From positions 1 to 36,488 of the forward strand of contig JAKSAU010000285.1 of the NCBI GenBank assembly GCA_022361535.1: DNA of 36,488 nt, read 5' to 3'. Of the stretch, positions 27,825 through 35,689 are shown piece by piece. This DNA comes from Desulfobacterales bacterium (GTDB lineage Bacteria; Desulfobacterota; Desulfobacteria; Desulfobacterales; Desulfobacteraceae). Position numbers and translations under genes: made by a program. Numbering within the stretch: position 1 is the stretch's first letter; every line of letters begins with the position of its first letter. The notes below the pieces were generated by a model. It did no database searches and was not told where the DNA came from. It saw only the letters and a list, made by a program, of their open reading frames with translations.

Positions 27825-27924
27825 TTTCACACCTCCTGCCGTGGCATACAATTAATAATCATGTCAATATAACAAGCATAACCCGCGAATTATATATACA
27901 ATACAGCACAATTGCAAGTACTAT

Positions 27925-28452
27925 TTATTTTTCACCTGTACCCTGCACTTGTGCCAGCGTATACGCCTCCAGCAGGCTGCCTTTCCAGTATAAATTAGCT
28001 TCTTTATTAAAAAAATCATAAAAAAGATCAAGGCTTTTTTCACGCAGCACATGCGGTACCACTTTTACTCCGGCTTCCTGGTAAAGTGGCGTAAGACTGT
28101 TCATGTCAACACAAGTCCCGCCACCCATGGCATCTTCATAAGCAAAAACGATTGTTTTAATACCGGAAAGTACGATGGCAGCAAAGCACATCAGACAAGG
28201 CTCCATGGTACAAAACAAAGTAGCGTCTTCAGGCCGAAACTCCCCTTCATAGGATTCAAGGGCTTTGAGCGCTCTGATCTCGGCATGATCAATTTCACTG
28301 AAAAAAGACAGATCCCCGGCTGTTCCGGCGCGGGCACCCGTTGCAATCACTTCACCATCTTGCACGATTACACACCCCACTGGAAACTGGCCATCATCAA
28401 ATGCATTGCGAGCCTGTTCCAAGGCTTTCTCCATAAAAAAAGTGTAGGTCAA
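27925..28452 (-). CDS. CMP/dCMP-type nucleoside/tRNA deaminase (TadA/GuaD-like)
   Basis: 175 residues. Zinc deaminase with the H56-A-E58 motif in DHAEIRAL and the P85-C86-L-M-C89 motif in CTMEPCLMC, as in tRNA adenosine deaminase and guanine deaminase families. QFPVGCVIVQDGEVIA is the usual N-terminal strand pair. The substrate is not certain: the longer C-terminus and FSEIDHAE rather than TADPTAHAE make a nucleoside deaminase as likely as TadA. The TTG start at 28452 has GGTGAG upstream; an ATG at 28434 has no SD. It lies before infC on the same strand, 100 bases away. Confidence 0.88.
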   Translation of the reverse strand: MTYTFFMEKALEQARNAFDDGQFPVGCVIVQDGEVIATGARAGTAGDLSFFSEIDHAEIRALKALESYEGEFRPEDATLFCTMEPCLMCFAAIVLSGIKTIVFAYEDAMGGGTCVDMNSLTPLYQEAGVKVVPHVLREKSLDLFYDFFNKEANLYWKGSLLEAYTLAQVQGTGEK

Positions 28453-28523
28453 AATCTCACCTTTTATTAAACTATTTCAAGCCGGGTCACCTTGAGAGCT
28501 GCCTCGTGGATTTGCCCTAAGAC

Positions 28524-28551
28524 TTGCATTTTTCATTAAATCCTGTATTTT
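28524..28551 (+). promoter_or_regulatory. possible promoter for the dgt-like gene
   Basis: TTGCAT (28524-28529), a 16-base spacer and TATTTT (28546-28551), 34 bases before the ATG at 28585. Only a moderate match; it lies in the divergent gap between the deaminase and the dgt-like gene. Confidence 0.4.
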
Positions 28552-28584
28552 ATTGGATCTTGATAATTATTCAATGATGATTTT

Positions 28585-29670
28585 ATGAAAGCGTTAAAAA
28601 AATCAGATACAACCCAATGTATCAGGGAAACATTCCAGGAAAGGGAACATAATTTCCTTTCGGAATACGGGACTCCCAGCGCCACTGCCAAGCGCCGTCG
28701 CCCCGAAATTGATCCGTGCAACATTAGAACCCCTTTTCAGCTTGATCGGGACAGGATCGTTTATTCCAACGCCTTCAGAAGATTAAAATATAAAACCCAG
28801 GTTTTTCTTTCACCTTTAGGCGATCATTATCGTACCCGTCTAACCCACACGCTTGAAGTATCAGAAACAGCCAGAAACATTGCAAGGGCAATGCGGTTAA
28901 ACGAAGATCTTGCAGAAGCCATTGCACTGGGTCATGACCTGGGACATACCCCCTTTGGCCACGGCGGAGAAACCGCCTTGATTCAGGTTCATTCAACCCA
29001 TTTTACCCACTCCGATCAAAGCCTGCGCGTGGTAGACACCCTCGAAAACAAAGGCAATGGTCTCAACCTGACTAAAGAAGTCAGAGACGGTATCCTCAAG
29101 CACTCCAAAGGATTCGGCAACATTATTCCTGCCACTCCGGGAGAGACAGCCGTCACCATAGAAGGCCGCCTGGTAAGGGTCGCTGATATCATTGCCTACC
29201 TAAACCACGACCTGGATGACGCTCTGCGGGGCCGAGTGATTTCAATAGATGACGTGCCTGAAATCTGCACCAAAAAACTTGGAAAAACCCACTCTATGAG
29301 AGCCTCCACCATGATGGAGCAATTGGTCTATAACAGTGGCCCCCAAAACGGTAAATTTGTTTTAAGTATGGGCGATGAGACACTTCAGGCCATGACCATC
29401 TTAAGAAAATTCCTTTATGAAAAAGTATATCGTTCCCCTGCTGTTCACGATGAATTTGTAAAGGCCAAAAAAGTCATTGCCGGTCTATATCAGTATTTTA
29501 TAGACCACCCTGAAGAGATGCAAAAGGAGCTTGAAAAGATGGAAATGGCTCCTTGGGATTCAGCCAAGAATACGTTAAACCGATCCGTATGCGATGTGAT
29601 TGCCTCCATGACAGACCGGTACGCACTGGAATTGTATGCCCGGCTATTTTTCCCCAACCCTCTAGTATAA
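28585..29670 (+). CDS. deoxyguanosinetriphosphate triphosphohydrolase-like HD protein
   Basis: 361 residues. HD-domain dNTPase of the dgt family that splits dNTP to nucleoside and triphosphate. Metal ligands H88 (RLTHTLEVSE), H117-D118 and H121 (LGHDLGHTPFGHGGE) are present; RDRIVYSNAFRRLKYKTQV is the usual N-terminal motif. The later segments GRLVRVADIIAYLNHDLDDA and RASTMMEQLVYNS fit the short Dgt-like form. The SD is weak. Followed 18 bases later by the YkgJ-like gene, so likely an operon. Role in dNTP pool balance is inferred from the family. Confidence 0.93.
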   Translation: MKALKKSDTTQCIRETFQEREHNFLSEYGTPSATAKRRRPEIDPCNIRTPFQLDRDRIVYSNAFRRLKYKTQVFLSPLGDHYRTRLTHTLEVSETARNIARAMRLNEDLAEAIALGHDLGHTPFGHGGETALIQVHSTHFTHSDQSLRVVDTLENKGNGLNLTKEVRDGILKHSKGFGNIIPATPGETAVTIEGRLVRVADIIAYLNHDLDDALRGRVISIDDVPEICTKKLGKTHSMRASTMMEQLVYNSGPQNGKFVLSMGDETLQAMTILRKFLYEKVYRSPAVHDEFVKAKKVIAGLYQYFIDHPEEMQKELEKMEMAPWDSAKNTLNRSVCDVIASMTDRYALELYARLFFPNPLV

Positions 29671-29688
29671 TTTTTGGTATAATCAGCC

Positions 29689-30258
29689 ATGACAAAACTA
29701 ACAAAACTTTTTTTACCCCTGTCAGACCTGTTCCGGGATATGGATAATGCCTGGGACGACGTGGCATCGCAATACGAATTCAAATGCAACGGGTGCAAAG
29801 ACAATTGCTGCTTATCTTTATTCTTTCATCATACCCATGTAGAAGCCGCTTACCTTGCGCACGGATTCTCAAGCCTGCCCGATGAAGAACAAAAAGAAAT
29901 CGCAGTAAAGGCTGAAAAATACTGCAAAGAGACCTTTTCACTTGGTAGAGATGCAGCAGCTCCTGTTTCAAAAAAAATTGCCTGCCCACTGCTCAATGAC
30001 GGAAAATGCAGGCTCTACCAGTTCCGCCCCATGATCTGCCGGATGCACGGCTTGCCACACGAACTGCACAAGCCAGGCCCCCAGATCATCAAAGGTCCGG
30101 GATGTGACGCAGGCAAATTTGACCGTCATAAATACGTCCCCTTTGATAGAACCCCCTTTTACAGACGTATGGCCGGCATTGAAATGGATTTCAGAACTCA
30201 AACCGGTGCAACCGGCAAAGTCAAAAAAACCGTTGCCCAGATACTGATGGACATTTAA
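29689..30258 (+). CDS. YkgJ family CxxCxxCC-type cysteine cluster protein
   Basis: 189 residues. Small cytosolic protein with the cysteine motif CNGCKDNCC (about 35-43) and a second group CPLLNDGKCRLYQFRPMICRMHGLP (about 100-122), which matches the family thought to bind zinc or an iron-sulfur centre. Its biochemical role is unknown. Its 5' end has no clear SD, so translation may depend on dgt, which ends 18 bases earlier. Confidence 0.88.
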   Translation: MTKLTKLFLPLSDLFRDMDNAWDDVASQYEFKCNGCKDNCCLSLFFHHTHVEAAYLAHGFSSLPDEEQKEIAVKAEKYCKETFSLGRDAAAPVSKKIACPLLNDGKCRLYQFRPMICRMHGLPHELHKPGPQIIKGPGCDAGKFDRHKYVPFDRTPFYRRMAGIEMDFRTQTGATGKVKKTVAQILMDI

Positions 30259-30300
30259 TCGGATAAAAACAAGAACCTGCCATGACGCGTCACCGCCCCA

Positions 30301-30329
30301 TTGACAGCCAGGAGGCGATCATTTAATCT
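30301..30329 (+). promoter_or_regulatory. sigma-70 promoter for pta
   Basis: Consensus TTGACA (30301-30306), 17-base spacer, TAATCT (30324-30329). It implies a leader of about 165-170 bases before the pta ATG at 30499. The leader has an 8-bp long-range pair (30336-30343 with 30410-30417) and an ATCATG / CATGAT stem (30471-30486) next to the SD. Confidence 0.6.
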
Positions 30330-30498
30330 TACAGGAGCCGGATCAACCAAAGGCTAACCTTAATCTTATAAAAAATAAATTACCCTTTAACCATGGTTTC
30401 CATACACTCATCCGGCTTTGCGCAACGTCACGGATAAGCGGTCGGGTAAAAAGCCTCATGACACAACAGAATCATGGTCGCATGATAGGAGAAAATAG

Positions 30499-32628
30499 AT
30501 GTCAAACGGATTATATATAACTGCCACAGAAGCTGGTTCCGGAAAATCAGCCATTGCTCTTGGGGTAATGGAAATGCTCTTCAGGAAACTGGACTGCGTA
30601 GGCTTTTTCAGACCTATCATTCGCCAGGACCCAAGCGAAGCCTGGGATTTGGATATCGAGTTGATGTCCAGCCAGTTCAACCTTGACCGGCCCTATGAAA
30701 AAATGTACGGCATCACCCAGGCCGAAGCAGACCAACTGCTGACCCTGGGCAAAAAAGATGAGGTGCTTGAGCGGATCATAGAAAAATACAACAACGCCCA
30801 GGAAGAGTGTGAATTTATTCTGTGTGAAGGAACTGATTTTGTTTCCTCAACTGCCGGAGTAGAGTTTGACATCAACGCCAGCATCATCAAAAACCTGAAT
30901 TGCCCTGTTCTTTTGGTGGCAGATGCCCATGAAAAATCCATGAAAGAGGTCTCTTTGCTCACCAGCTTAACCCTCGACTCCCTGGAAGGCAAAGGATGTG
31001 ATGTCATTGGAACCATCATCAACCGGGTAGATCCCAAAGATCAAAAAAACATCATAGACCACTTTCACGAAACCGGCCTGTTCGAAGACCAGCTCATCTA
31101 TGCGGTTCCCGAGGAAGAGGTATTATCCAAACCCACACTCAGTGAAGTGGCTGACGCACTTGAAGCTAAAGTTCTGTGCGGCCATAAACAGCTTTATCGA
31201 CATGCCAGACAGTTTACCGTAGCTGCTATGCAGCTTAGAAACCTTTTAACCCGAATTTCCCACGGCACTCTTGTCATCACCCCCGGAGACCGTGCAGATG
31301 TGATTGTTGCCTGCATGGCCACCCTATCTTCAGCATCCATTGAAAACATTTCAGGTATCATTCTGACTGGGGGGCTCACCCCTGAAAGACCTGTATGGGA
31401 TTTGATTCGCGGATTTTCAGGCATGGTCCCTCTGCTCAGTGTTGAAGATGACACTTTTCAGACAGCTGTCCGGGTAGAAAAACTCAGATCAGACATCTCA
31501 CCCTATGACGAACGTAAAATCACCCGCGCCCTTGCGCTGTTCGAACAGCATATTGACATTGACCGCCTGGTGGACAAGGTAATCACTGCAGACTCCACCA
31601 TTGTCACACCCAAGATGTTCGAATACGACCTGATCCGAAAGGCTCGGACATATAAAAAACGTATTGTTCTGCCCGAAGGTATGGAAGACAGGATCCTAAG
31701 AGCTGTTGAAACATTGCTACGACGAGAGATTGTAGATATCACCCTGCTTGGGGATGAAAAGAAAATCAGGCAAAAAATCAGCAAACTTGGCCTGCGCATG
31801 GGAGAATTTGAAATCATAGATCCTTTGCGCTCCCCCAACTTGGAAGTATATGCCCAGGAATACTATAATCTGAGAAAACATAAGGGCATGACCCTTGAAA
31901 ATGCCCGTGACCGGGTATGTGATGTAAACTATTTTGGGACCATGATGGTCCATATGGACCATGTGGACGGCATGGTCTCCGGTTCAATTCACAGTACAGC
32001 TGCAACCATCATTCCCTCATTTGAAATCATCAAGGCCAAAAGCAAATCAACTCCAGTTTCCGGTCTCTTTTTCATGTGTCTTTCAGACAGGGTTCTGGCA
32101 TACGGAGACTGCGCCATCAACGTGGAGCCTGACGCCAGGGAACTTGCAGAAATTGCTATCACTTCGGCTGAAACCGCTCTTATGTTTGATATCGAACCCA
32201 GAATTGCCATGCTCTCCTACTCCACCGGCACCTCTGGTAAAGGAAAAGATGTAGATAAAGTCAGGGAAGCGACAGAAATGGTCAGGCAAAAACGGCCGGA
32301 TCTTCTCATTGAAGGCCCCATCCAGTATGATGCCGCAGTGGAACCCAATGTAGCCAAAACCAAGATGCCCGATTCACCTGTAGCCGGCAAAGCAACCGTA
32401 TTTATATTCCCGGATCTGAATACCGGTAACAATACCTACAAAGCGGTTCAACGGTCTTCAGGTGCCATGGCAATAGGGCCTGCTCTCCAGGGTTTAAACA
32501 AGCCGGTGAACGACTTAAGCCGTGGATGCCTTGTGGCAGACATTATCAATACGGTTGCCATTACAGCCATCCAGGCGGCTGAGCAGGACTGGCTGAACCA
32601 TCCAAAACCTTTGAAAATTATTAAATAG
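30499..32628 (+). CDS. pta: phosphate acetyltransferase
   Basis: 709 residues, the long three-part form. Interconverts acetyl-CoA and acetyl phosphate. The N-terminal P-loop NTPase-like domain has TEAGSGKS (10-17); a DRTGG domain (about 210-330) follows, and the catalytic PTA_PTB domain (about 380-700) contains RKARTYKKRIVLPEG, MLSYSTGTSGKG and AIGPALQGLNKPVNDLSRGC. ackA is not in the window. In a sulfate reducer it would support acetate activation or ATP formation (inference). SD AGGAG before the ATG. It is convergent with the Tat-type nitroreductase gene, 38 bases away. Confidence 0.96.
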   Translation: MSNGLYITATEAGSGKSAIALGVMEMLFRKLDCVGFFRPIIRQDPSEAWDLDIELMSSQFNLDRPYEKMYGITQAEADQLLTLGKKDEVLERIIEKYNNAQEECEFILCEGTDFVSSTAGVEFDINASIIKNLNCPVLLVADAHEKSMKEVSLLTSLTLDSLEGKGCDVIGTIINRVDPKDQKNIIDHFHETGLFEDQLIYAVPEEEVLSKPTLSEVADALEAKVLCGHKQLYRHARQFTVAAMQLRNLLTRISHGTLVITPGDRADVIVACMATLSSASIENISGIILTGGLTPERPVWDLIRGFSGMVPLLSVEDDTFQTAVRVEKLRSDISPYDERKITRALALFEQHIDIDRLVDKVITADSTIVTPKMFEYDLIRKARTYKKRIVLPEGMEDRILRAVETLLRREIVDITLLGDEKKIRQKISKLGLRMGEFEIIDPLRSPNLEVYAQEYYNLRKHKGMTLENARDRVCDVNYFGTMMVHMDHVDGMVSGSIHSTAATIIPSFEIIKAKSKSTPVSGLFFMCLSDRVLAYGDCAINVEPDARELAEIAITSAETALMFDIEPRIAMLSYSTGTSGKGKDVDKVREATEMVRQKRPDLLIEGPIQYDAAVEPNVAKTKMPDSPVAGKATVFIFPDLNTGNNTYKAVQRSSGAMAIGPALQGLNKPVNDLSRGCLVADIINTVAITAIQAAEQDWLNHPKPLKIIK

Positions 32629-32666
32629 CGGCGTAAAGGCGGCTTCCTACAATCCGGGCAGACCTG

Positions 32667-33800
32667 TTAGCTGACAAACCATGATACAGGCCGTCTCAGG
32701 CTGACCGGCGCCGGATAGTCTGAGGCATACCCGACACGAAGCATGAACTGAGGGATCATCGTGGAATCGTGATTTGCACGGATGGCAGCCTGCCCATGAT
32801 CCTCCTCAAGGGTCTGTGTCATGGGATGAATACCAATGCCCAACTCTCTTGCTAAAAGCGCCATACGTTGAAATCTTCGACCCGATTCAATCAGATCAGC
32901 CACACGATTACCCTCACTTGTGATGACCAGCCACCCGCCCCCTTCCCGAACCTGGACTGCAACCTTTTCAACGGCTTTTTTACGCCAGGTTTCCTTGGTC
33001 ACATCTTCGGGCTCCATAAAATACCTGACAAACCACCCGGCAACACCCTGAATCTCCATTCCTTCAGGTGTCAGGCCGTCCCTGTATTTTCTGGCGTCTT
33101 CTTTTGACAGCCTTGTCCATTCTGCGGCTTCCACCATCGCTGCCATGTTATCAAATTGGTGCCTGAAATTTTCCAGGGCAGCCTCCGCCATAAATTCCGC
33201 ATGCTTTGATTCTTGCGGAAAATAATAAAGCCCTGAATCTGCCATTGATTCAAAAACCTTAAGATCTTTTTTTGCAAGCACTTTGGTTTGCAGGCCGGTT
33301 TTAAGTGTTCGCCGAAGGACCAACCGCTCCAAGGGAATACTTAAAGGTTTTGCTGGAGAAAGTTTCAAACGAACCACATCTTTGTCAAACCGGCCCGTTG
33401 CAACAACTTGAGACTCCACCGCAACGCCCAAAGCCGAAGCAGCCTGAGCCAGGTTTTCTAAGAACGCTCCAATAGAAAGAAGCACCTCACGATTTTCAGG
33501 ATCTACCACCGGTAACCACCTGGTCTTATCAGACTCGATAACCCAGTGATCTGGCGAAACAACCCGAACCCGCCACGGCTGGCTGTTGTGGCCACTAGGC
33601 GCTAAAGACGCATAATAAAGGATTTTTTGACTTCTCACATCCAAAGACCGCAGTCTACGTTCATTCGTTCCCATTTCACTTACCTTGTCCGGCCCCATAA
33701 GGTCTGACCGCAAGTCTTTGGAGCAAGCCGTCAACCCGCCCAAACCACCTAAAACCATAGCGACTGATGTCCCTTGCCTGAGAAATTGCCTTCTATTCAT
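32667..33800 (-). CDS. Tat-signal lipoprotein of the nitroreductase fold family (Acg-like)
   Basis: 377 residues. Starts with MNRRQFLRQG, an R-R-x-F-L-R Tat-type signal, followed by a hydrophobic run ending in LGGLTAC, a lipobox. The mature part has nitroreductase-like sequence: ASLAPSGHNSQPWRVRV, DKTRWLPVVDPENREVLLSIGAFLENLAQAAS, and LGIGIHPMTQTLEED, as in the divergent Acg/TM_nitroreductase group with two repeats. An exported flavoprotein is implied (inference). ATG 33800 has an excellent GGAGGG SD; a TTG at 33815 would place the SD inside the gene. It lies 66 bases after the tetR gene with an operator-like palindrome between, so control by that TetR is likely. Confidence 0.82.
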   Translation of the reverse strand: MNRRQFLRQGTSVAMVLGGLGGLTACSKDLRSDLMGPDKVSEMGTNERRLRSLDVRSQKILYYASLAPSGHNSQPWRVRVVSPDHWVIESDKTRWLPVVDPENREVLLSIGAFLENLAQAASALGVAVESQVVATGRFDKDVVRLKLSPAKPLSIPLERLVLRRTLKTGLQTKVLAKKDLKVFESMADSGLYYFPQESKHAEFMAEAALENFRHQFDNMAAMVEAAEWTRLSKEDARKYRDGLTPEGMEIQGVAGWFVRYFMEPEDVTKETWRKKAVEKVAVQVREGGGWLVITSEGNRVADLIESGRRFQRMALLARELGIGIHPMTQTLEEDHGQAAIRANHDSTMIPQFMLRVGYASDYPAPVSLRRPVSWFVS

Positions 33801-33817
33801 TACCCCTCCCTCCAATT

Positions 33818-33833
33818 GTCACCGATTGGTGAC
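33818..33833. promoter_or_regulatory. putative operator of the TetR at 33867-34523 (site 1)
   Basis: Perfect 6-bp arms GTCACC / GGTGAC around GATT, 18 bases before the nitroreductase start. A near-copy lies at 34506-34521 at the tetR start (10 of 12 arm bases identical). Confidence 0.6.
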
Positions 33834-33866
33834 TTAAAAGGTAAAAATTTTTTCTACCCTGGAAAA

Positions 33867-34523
33867 TTACTTCACTTGCATCACACCCTTGATAATCAAA
33901 TCAATACTGCTGGCAATCCGCTCCCAATCCTCGTCCGTGTCCAGACCAATCCCCCCGTACACATCAATATGACCGGAACGGATCAGTAAGTAACTGACAG
34001 CCGCACCCACAAGCATAACTACGGCCTGAAGATCCTGAACAGACTCATCCACGGGAAAAAACATTTTAAAAAACGCGAGAATACCTTCCTCGCGCACTGC
34101 TTCCAGTTCCCGTGTCAGCTCATTGGCCTCCATGACTTCCCAAGCCATGATCGCCAAAGTCAAAGGACGCCTACGCAAGGCATAAATAAAATTCCTGGAA
34201 AACGCAGACAGCCGGTCCTCCAGCTTCAATTGAGAAAATGCCTTAAGATCACCACCGGCCAGCTCAAGAATAGAGGGCCAAAAATCTCCCTCTTTGCCAA
34301 ACGCCTCAATCAATCCTGACAGGCCACCAAAATACCGATAGATAAGCTTCTTATCCACTCCGGCTTCCCTGGCCACAGCATTGACCCCGATTCCCTTGAA
34401 CCCTTCGCGGGCCAAAAGACTCCCCACAGCAGAAACCAGACGCTGGCTGGTGATATTTTTATCACGTATGGCTATGTGCGGCACTTTTCCCATGTCGACA
34501 CACATATCACCAACCAGTGACAT
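33867..34523 (-). CDS. TetR family transcriptional regulator
   Basis: 218 residues from ATG 34523. HTH region: ITSQRLVSAVGSLLAREGFKGIGVNAVAREAGVDKKLIYRYFGG (about 25-70), a textbook TetR HTH. The ligand domain is not recognised. The start is uncertain because in-frame ATGs also occur at 34505-34507-type positions and at 34490-34493; the operator-like site 34506-34521 overlaps the first of them. Likely represses itself and the downstream nitroreductase gene. Confidence 0.86.
   Translation of the reverse strand: MSLVGDMCVDMGKVPHIAIRDKNITSQRLVSAVGSLLAREGFKGIGVNAVAREAGVDKKLIYRYFGGLSGLIEAFGKEGDFWPSILELAGGDLKAFSQLKLEDRLSAFSRNFIYALRRRPLTLAIMAWEVMEANELTRELEAVREEGILAFFKMFFPVDESVQDLQAVVMLVGAAVSYLLIRSGHIDVYGGIGLDTDEDWERIASSIDLIIKGVMQVK
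34506..34521. promoter_or_regulatory. putative operator of the TetR at 33867-34523 (site 2)
   Basis: ATCACC-AACC-AGTGAC, matching site 1 at 10 of 12 arm positions with the same 4-base spacer. It overlaps the start of the tetR coding region. Confidence 0.5.
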
Positions 34524-34657
34524 GGTCAATCAACTTCTTTTTTTATTTCTAAATATTATTAACGCCCGGTTTAAAGGACGTAAAAGCAACGTCACAATCA
34601 GAGCCGAGCGTTAAGTAAAAAGCCAATTAAAAAGTATTCAGATTATCCAACTGTTTT

Positions 34658-35242
34658 TCATACTTTTTCCTTTGCACGAATTATTTGAATCCGATACGCA
34701 TCAATAACCACGCTAAAAGAAAAAAACTGCTGGACCATGAGCAAATAATATCCTTGCCGCATCATTAACAAAGCAGCGCTCAAATTCCCCACCATCAACC
34801 AGAAATATCCTTGGGCTTTTTCTTTGGCAAGAAAATATGTACCCATGAGAAACCCAACTGCAATGCCCAACTCCATGAGTTGATTTAAAGTCACCAATCC
34901 ACCAAAATCATAGAAACTTAATCCCAGCCCAACACACACCATGAGTTTGGCAATGTGATCAAGCCAACCATATCCATGAATTTGAGTTCGCCCCTTCCAT
35001 GCGGCGCTCAACCCTATGAGCATTGCCGGCACACCGCTGGACTCTACAGCAGCCGCTATCCAGTTTCGCTCAGAAATAAAAATAAAAATCCAGGCTGGTA
35101 ATCCAGTAAGATAGAAACTCCATGCCCACAGCCTCCATTTTTGCTGATATTCTATATTATCAGAGCGTTCAGCCTTATTAAAAAACAATTTATTGAGCAG
35201 ATAAAACATACCTCCCCATATTTGAAGTAGCAAATCAATCAT
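34658..35242 (-). CDS. small integral membrane protein, unknown function (PnuC-like look)
   Basis: 194 residues. About five to six hydrophobic segments, for example LWAWSFYLTGLPAWIFIFI (about 42-60), LMVCVGLGLSFYDFGG (about 100), and AVGFLMGTYFLA (about 127). Trp-, Phe- and Leu-rich helices recall PnuC-type vitamin transporters or YgjV-type inner-membrane proteins, but no diagnostic motif was seen and the call is open. ATG 35242 has AAGG at good spacing; a GTG at 35251 is less likely. The gene lies downstream of the proline-rich micro-ORF on the same strand. Confidence 0.7.
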   Translation of the reverse strand: MIDLLLQIWGGMFYLLNKLFFNKAERSDNIEYQQKWRLWAWSFYLTGLPAWIFIFISERNWIAAAVESSGVPAMLIGLSAAWKGRTQIHGYGWLDHIAKLMVCVGLGLSFYDFGGLVTLNQLMELGIAVGFLMGTYFLAKEKAQGYFWLMVGNLSAALLMMRQGYYLLMVQQFFSFSVVIDAYRIQIIRAKEKV

Positions 35243-35381
35243 GTTTAGCACCTTCTAATAATGAAAAATTGATCATTATTTGTTCGACTGACAGCTCACG
35301 AAAAAGGCAAGAGAAAACCTTACCCAAAATACAAGGAGACCGTTAACCGAACAAATTATAAATTTTTGAAATTAATAAAGA

Positions 35382-35477
35382 TTAGACAAATGGTGGGGGA
35401 GGAGGTGAGGTGCAGTAAAAATCCCACAAATCCAATCCATCAACAATAGGCTCTCGATTACTGTGGGAATAATACAT
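35382..35477 (-). CDS. candidate 31-residue micro-ORF ending in a proline run
   Basis: Reads MYYSHSNREPIVDGL, then DLWDFYCTS, PPPPP, FV and stop. ATG 35477 has GGAG with a 9-base spacer. In-frame ATGs at 35492 and 35495 extend it to 36-37 residues, and the open frame continues to about 35552 without a stop. It has one Cys, several aromatics and five consecutive Pro codons just before the stop. Poly-Pro runs slow ribosomes, so it could be a leader peptide for the membrane protein 140 bases downstream; it could equally be a modified peptide precursor, the fragment of a lost gene, or chance. I do not recognise it. Confidence 0.35.
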   Translation of the reverse strand: MYYSHSNREPIVDGLDLWDFYCTSPPPPPFV

Positions 35478-35502
35478 CGTGATTTTCTCCATCATTTCAG
35501 TT

Positions 35503-35531
35503 CTCAATACTTTTAGAAAGTGTGTATTGAG
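35503..35531. repeat. 8-bp hairpin upstream of the micro-ORF
   Basis: CTCAATAC (35503-35510) pairs with GTATTGAG (35524-35531), 13-base loop. It lies about 8-26 bases before the in-frame ATGs of the micro-ORF, so it could be an operator or RNA structure. Confidence 0.45.
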
Positions 35532-35637
35532 GACATTAAACTCAAAACTACTTTTTGATACCTAATACACTGACTGGAAATTGTAAAGCTTGAAATTTTT
35601 TGTTTGGATTACAGGTATTTTAGTCAAAGGTCACGCC

Positions 35638-35678
35638 AAGGGGTTTGAGGAAGTGGGCTACGCTCCCCTCAGTCCCTT
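35638..35678 (-). terminator. compound hairpin after the GNAT gene (no clear T run)
   Basis: Minus-strand reading gives an AAGGG / CCCTT outer stem, GAGG / CCTC inner stem and a GC-rich tip, 11 bases past the GNAT stop. The tail is not T-rich, so it is at best a weak terminator; it could also be part of a mobile-element remnant. Confidence 0.35.
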
Positions 35679-35689
35679 CCAATGACGAT

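Larger units (their letters stand above)
35243..35689. other. 447-base AT-richer gap with micro-ORF and inverted repeats
   Basis: Holds the candidate micro-ORF at 35382-35477, a 9-bp inverted repeat (35278-35286 with 35348-35356), an 8-bp hairpin (35503-35510 with 35524-35531) and a compound hairpin after the GNAT gene (35638-35678). No promoter was picked with confidence. Confidence 0.6.
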
